This document shows, piece after piece, positions 60,944 to 64,000 of a stretch of 64,000 bases of DNA. Each line of letters begins with the position of its first letter. Within the stretch, counting starts at the first letter, position 1. The translations under genes and the position numbers were made by a program. The DNA is from Streptomyces armeniacus (lineage in GTDB: Bacteria > Actinomycetota > Actinomycetes > Streptomycetales > Streptomycetaceae): NCBI RefSeq assembly GCF_003355155.1, contig NZ_CP031320.1:7470301-7534300 (forward strand), written 5' to 3'. Under the pieces are notes generated by a model. The model ran no database searches and was not told where the DNA came from. It saw nothing but the letters and a program-made list of their open reading frames with translations.

Positions 60944-62434
60944 ATGAACCGCACCAACCGTTCCAACCGCTCCGGCGCGGGTTTCTCCCGCCGCCCCCGC
61001 CCCCAGCAGGGCGGCCAGCGCCGCGGTAGACCGGCCGCCGCGCCCAGCGGCGAGTTCGCGCTGCCCGTCAGCACCACGCCGCCGCTGCCCGCCGCGGAGT
61101 CCGTCGCCGAACTCGAACTCCCGGCCGAGCTGCGCACCGCGCTCCAGCAGAACGGCGTCACCGCGCTGTTCCCCGTCCAGGCCGCCACCCTGCCGAACTC
61201 GCTGGCCGGCCGCGACGTACTCGGCCGCGCCCGCACCGGCTCCGGCAAGACCCTCGCCTTCGGCCTGGCGCTCCTCGCCCGCACCCGCGGCCTGCGCGCC
61301 GAACCCCGCCACCCGCGCGCCCTCGTACTCGTCCCCACCCGCGAGCTCGCCCAGCAGGTGACCGACGCCCTCGCACCGTACGCACGAGCCGTACAGCTGC
61401 GCGTGGCCACCGTGGTCGGCGGCATATCCATCAGCCGCCAGGCCTCCGCGCTGCGCAACGGCGCCGACGTCGTCGTCGCCACGCCCGGCCGGCTCAAGGA
61501 CCTCATCGGCCGCGGCGACTGCTCCCTGGACCAGGTCCGCATCAGCGTGCTCGACGAGGCCGACCAGATGGCCGACATGGGCTTCATGCCGCAGGTCACG
61601 GCGCTGCTCGAGCAGGTGCAGCCGGACGGACAGCGGATGCTGTTCTCCGCCACCCTGGACCGGAACGTCGACAAGCTCGTACGCCGCTTCCTGACCGACC
61701 CCTCGGTCCACTCGGTCGACCCCTCCGCGGGCGCCGTGACCACCATGGACCACCACGTGCTGCACGTCACCGACGCCGACAAGAACGCCGCCGTCATGCA
61801 CATCGCCGCACGCGACGGCCGGGTCCTGATGTTCATGGACACCAAGCACGCCGTCGACCGCATGGCCCGCCGGCTGCTGTCCAACGGCGTACGGGCGGGC
61901 GCGCTGCACGGCGGCAAGTCGCAGCCGCAGCGCAACCGGACGCTGGAGCAGTTCAAGAACGGCGACGTCACCGCGCTCATCGCCACCAACGTCGCCGCCC
62001 GCGGCATCCACATCGACGGCCTCGACCTGGTCGTCAACATCGATCCGCCCACCGACCACAAGGACTACCTCCACCGCGGCGGGCGCACCGCCCGCGCGGG
62101 CGAGTCCGGCTGCGTGGTCACCCTCGTACTCCCGGAGCAGCGGCGGGAGATGACCCGGCTCATGGCCACCGCGGACATCACCGCCCGCACGCTCGCCGTA
62201 CGCCCCGGCGACGAGGAACTCTCCCGGGTCACCGGAGCCCGCGCGCCGTCCGGCGTGCCCGTCACAGTCACCCCGCCCACGCCCGCCGCGACACCCGCCT
62301 CCGAACGGCCCAAGCGCAGCGGCCGCTCGTCCCGCGGGCGGCGCAGCCGCTCCGCCGAGGCCCGCAGGGGCACCGCCACCAGGGCCTCCGCACCGCGCCA
62401 GCGGGCACCCCGCGGCGAGGCACGCGGAAGCTGA
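60944..62434 (+). CDS. DEAD-box RNA helicase
   Basis: The product is 496 residues from ATG 60944 with GAGGAAGG 6 bases upstream. The N-terminus and C-terminus are Arg/Gly/Ser-rich. Helicase motifs are all present: LFPVQAATLPNSL (Q), GRARTGSGKTLAF (I), VLVPTRELAQQV (Ia), VVATPGRLKDLI (Ib), VLDEADQMADMGF (II), LFSATLDRNV (III), ALIATNVAARGIHIDGLDLVV (V) and YLHRGGRTARAGESG (VI). It unwinds RNA duplexes at low temperature or in stress. The leader (60788-60943) has a T-rich stretch (ACGCGTTTTTTCCGCGG). Confidence 0.95.
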   Translation: MNRTNRSNRSGAGFSRRPRPQQGGQRRGRPAAAPSGEFALPVSTTPPLPAAESVAELELPAELRTALQQNGVTALFPVQAATLPNSLAGRDVLGRARTGSGKTLAFGLALLARTRGLRAEPRHPRALVLVPTRELAQQVTDALAPYARAVQLRVATVVGGISISRQASALRNGADVVVATPGRLKDLIGRGDCSLDQVRISVLDEADQMADMGFMPQVTALLEQVQPDGQRMLFSATLDRNVDKLVRRFLTDPSVHSVDPSAGAVTTMDHHVLHVTDADKNAAVMHIAARDGRVLMFMDTKHAVDRMARRLLSNGVRAGALHGGKSQPQRNRTLEQFKNGDVTALIATNVAARGIHIDGLDLVVNIDPPTDHKDYLHRGGRTARAGESGCVVTLVLPEQRREMTRLMATADITARTLAVRPGDEELSRVTGARAPSGVPVTVTPPTPAATPASERPKRSGRSSRGRRSRSAEARRGTATRASAPRQRAPRGEARGS

Positions 62435-62439
62435 ACGGC

Positions 62440-62480
62440 ACGCACCCGGCCCCGCGCCAGATCGCGGGGGCGGGTGCGTT
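62440..62480 (+). terminator. Terminator hairpin after the helicase gene
   Basis: ACGCACCCGGCCCCGCG (62440-62456) pairs with CGCGGGGGCGGGTGCGTT (62463-62480) with one bulge, around CCAGAT. It lies 5 bp after the helicase stop. Confidence 0.8.
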
Positions 62481-62658
62481 CGCGTAGCGTAAAAGCGTAA
62501 GAGAACAACGGCTGGGTCACGTGCTGCTCGAGTTGCGCGTGACTTTCCGTGCTTCGGACCTGCAGGCACGCCCCGCCGCCCCTGGCGGACCGCCCGCTGG
62601 TGCCTGCTCTCACGGTGGCCCGCTCCTCCAGGGCTCCGTGTGATGGGAGAGCGAAGCC

Positions 62659-63510
62659 ATGAACGCTGTATGTTTCCGCGCCAAGCGCGCACGCCATCCC
62701 CACGACGACGCCCCCGACACAGCCGCCGACTTCCAGCGGATCGCGGCGCTGCCCGACGGCCCGGAACGGGACGCACTGCGGCAGCAGGTCGTACGGGAGT
62801 GGATACCCATGGCCCACCGGCTCGCCGGCCGGTACCGCAACCGCGGCGAGGCGCTCGAGGACCTCCAGCAGGTCGCGGCGCTGGGCCTCGTCAAGGCCGT
62901 CGCACGGTACGACCCGGCGCGCGGCACCGCCTTCGAGAGCTACGCCGTGCCGACGATCATCGGCGAGATCAAACGGCACTTCCGCGACCACATGTGGGAC
63001 GTCCACGTCCCGCGCCGCGTACAGCACCTGCGCAACCAGGTGCGCGCCAGCCACCGCGAACTCAGCCTCACCCTCGGCGGCCGCTCCCCGTCAGTCGCGC
63101 AGCTCGCCGAACACAGCGGCCTCTCGCAGGAGGACGTACTGCTCGGCATGGAGGCGCTGGAGAGCTACAGCACGCTGTCCCTGGACGCGGAGCTGCCCAG
63201 CGCCGACGACGGCTACTCGCTGCAGGACACCCTGACCAGCCCTGAGCCCGGCTTCGACCTCGTGCTCTACCGCGAGGCCGTGAAACCGCAGCTGCGCTGC
63301 CTGCCGGAACGCGAGCGGCGCATCCTCTACCTGCGGTTCTTCTGCGAGATGACGCAGAGCCGGATCGCCGAGCAGCTGGGCATCTCCCAGATGCACGTCT
63401 CCCGGCTGATCAACCAGACCTGTGACCGCATCCACCGCCGCGTCGAGGCGGAGTGGTGCCGCGAGAACGAGGCCGCGGTCACGGCGGGAGTACGGGCGCC
63501 CGCGCCCTGA
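62659..63510 (+). CDS. SigB/SigF-family RNA polymerase sigma factor
   Basis: The product is 283 residues from ATG 62659 with GGGAG upstream. Region 2 (about 45-115) has LAGRYRNRGEALEDLQQVAALGLVKAVARYD and EIKRHFRDHMWDVHVPRRVQ. Region 3 has LSLTLGGRSPSVAQLAEHSGLS. Region 4 (about 218-265) has PERERRILYLRFFCEMTQSRIAEQLGISQMHVSRLI. This is the group 3 stress/sporulation sigma type. No anti-sigma gene is adjacent. The upstream 178 bases have no clear own consensus (GTTT-N-GGGTAT). The 77 bases after it contain two CGTACGG repeats. Confidence 0.93.
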   Translation: MNAVCFRAKRARHPHDDAPDTAADFQRIAALPDGPERDALRQQVVREWIPMAHRLAGRYRNRGEALEDLQQVAALGLVKAVARYDPARGTAFESYAVPTIIGEIKRHFRDHMWDVHVPRRVQHLRNQVRASHRELSLTLGGRSPSVAQLAEHSGLSQEDVLLGMEALESYSTLSLDAELPSADDGYSLQDTLTSPEPGFDLVLYREAVKPQLRCLPERERRILYLRFFCEMTQSRIAEQLGISQMHVSRLINQTCDRIHRRVEAEWCRENEAAVTAGVRAPAP

Positions 63511-63587
63511 AGGCGGACGGGCCGCGGTGAGGACAGCTGCGACGGTCAGTGCCACGCGTACGGCGGTCCGTTCCACGCATAGGGCGG

Positions 63588-64000
63588 TCAGAGCCACTTG
63601 AGGGCGAACCACAGCTCCATCCGTACATCCGGGTCGCCCAGGTCCGCGCCGAGCAGCCCGCCGATCCGCGCCACGCGCTGCCGTACGGTGTTGCGGTGCA
63701 CGCCCAGCACCGACGCGCTCCGGTCCCAACTGCCGTGCACGGACAGCCAGACGCGGAGCGTCTCCGCCAGCTCCGGGCGGCCCTCCAGCGGCGCCAGCAG
63801 CGAACGGGCCAGCGGGCGCGCCTCGTCCCCGTCCAGCAGCGACGTGACACCACGCGCGTCCGCCGGGCGGGCGCACACCACCGGCCGCCGCGCGGCGAGC
63901 GCACGGCGCAGCGCCCGCGCCGCCTCCGCGTCGGCGCGCCCGAGCTCCGCCGCGGGCACCGGCGCGGACGCGCCGAGCGTCCAGCCCGGCCGCGCCGGCA
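63588..64000 (-). CDS. PucR-family regulator, C-terminal part
   Basis: About 137 residues, reading from the right edge in an open frame and stopping at 63588. The C-terminal PucR HTH is clear: LRVWLSVHGSWDRSASVLGVHRNTVRQRVARIGGLLG, then DLGDPDVRMELWFALKWL. Upstream of it the TLGASAPVPAAELGRADAEAARALR part fits the GGDEF-like middle domain of CdaR/PucR regulators. It continues past position 64000, where the N-terminus lies. Confidence 0.9.
   Translation of the reverse strand, partial: PARPGWTLGASAPVPAAELGRADAEAARALRRALAARRPVVCARPADARGVTSLLDGDEARPLARSLLAPLEGRPELAETLRVWLSVHGSWDRSASVLGVHRNTVRQRVARIGGLLGADLGDPDVRMELWFALKWL

Noticed and set aside
1..64000. tRNA, rRNA, complete IS element, integrase or attachment site
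   Set aside because: I looked for these by eye on both strands and found no convincing example. A covariance-model search would be needed to exclude a tRNA.

Overview
The window is very GC-rich actinobacterial DNA. GC at third codon positions is extreme, GTG starts are common, ATGA and GTGA overlaps are frequent, and SARP/BTAD regulators, ANTAR proteins, a SigB-type sigma factor and a KS-Q type I polyketide synthase are present. A Streptomyces or close relative is the best reading. No tRNA, rRNA, CRISPR array or complete insertion sequence was seen.

The DNA does not look like one continuous piece of chromosome. Position 1 starts with a Nextera (Tn5 mosaic end) adapter. A poly-T tract plus a degraded adapter lies at 11442-11480, and an adapter read-through lies at 22702-22734. 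Genes are cut at about 11.16, 22.81, 34.2 and 45.61 kb, with a possible fifth break near 56.8-57.0 kb. These sites are about 11.3-11.4 kb apart, as if draft contigs of similar length had been joined end to end. Gene order is therefore trustworthy inside each segment but not across a join.

Segment A (1-11.44 kb): FAD oxidoreductase, Ser/Thr kinase with TPR repeats, dhaK-dhaM without dhaL, NUDIX hydrolase, O-antigen-ligase-like protein, PH-domain protein, racemase-like protein, HpnB-like glycosyltransferase, a cut TerD-family gene and a foreign DhaL fragment. Segment B (11.48-22.7 kb): fatty acid desaturase coupled to two GAF-ANTAR genes, a two-TM protein, a saccharopine-dehydrogenase-like reductase, a divergent aldo/keto reductase-TetR pair with a palindromic operator, and cobN behind a cobalamin riboswitch. 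Segment C (22.8-34.2 kb): the start of a type I PKS (KS-Q), one intact and one internally deleted macrolide-type glycosyltransferase, three deoxysugar genes, a BTAD regulator, a hydrolase and a membrane protein; this is the edge of a glycosylated polyketide cluster. Segment D (34.2-45.6 kb): a TerD gene divergent from a five-gene operon coding for a two-TM coiled-coil protein, a MotB/ZorB-like protein, a TerY-like VWA protein, a PP2C phosphatase and a protein kinase, then a pterin dehydratase, a TetR gene and a HelD-type helicase. Segment E (45.6-56.9 kb): an NRPS (C-A-PCP-C-A, cut), a SARP-NB-ARC regulator, an overlapping two-component trio and a GAF-LuxR regulator. Segment F (57-64 kb): fused SecDF, a cold-shock protein with a hairpin leader, a DEAD-box helicase, a SigB-family sigma factor and a PucR-type regulator.

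The most unusual system is at 34512-40402: a TerY phosphorylation triad (VWA, PP2C, kinase) in one overlapping operon with what looks like a ZorAB/MotAB-type membrane pair, next to a divergent TerD gene. The parts resemble phage-defence and Ter stress systems, but I do not know this combination as a named system. A second signal is a family of about 24-bp repeats (core CGTCCGGCGATTGAGGACG), often in inverted pairs between genes.
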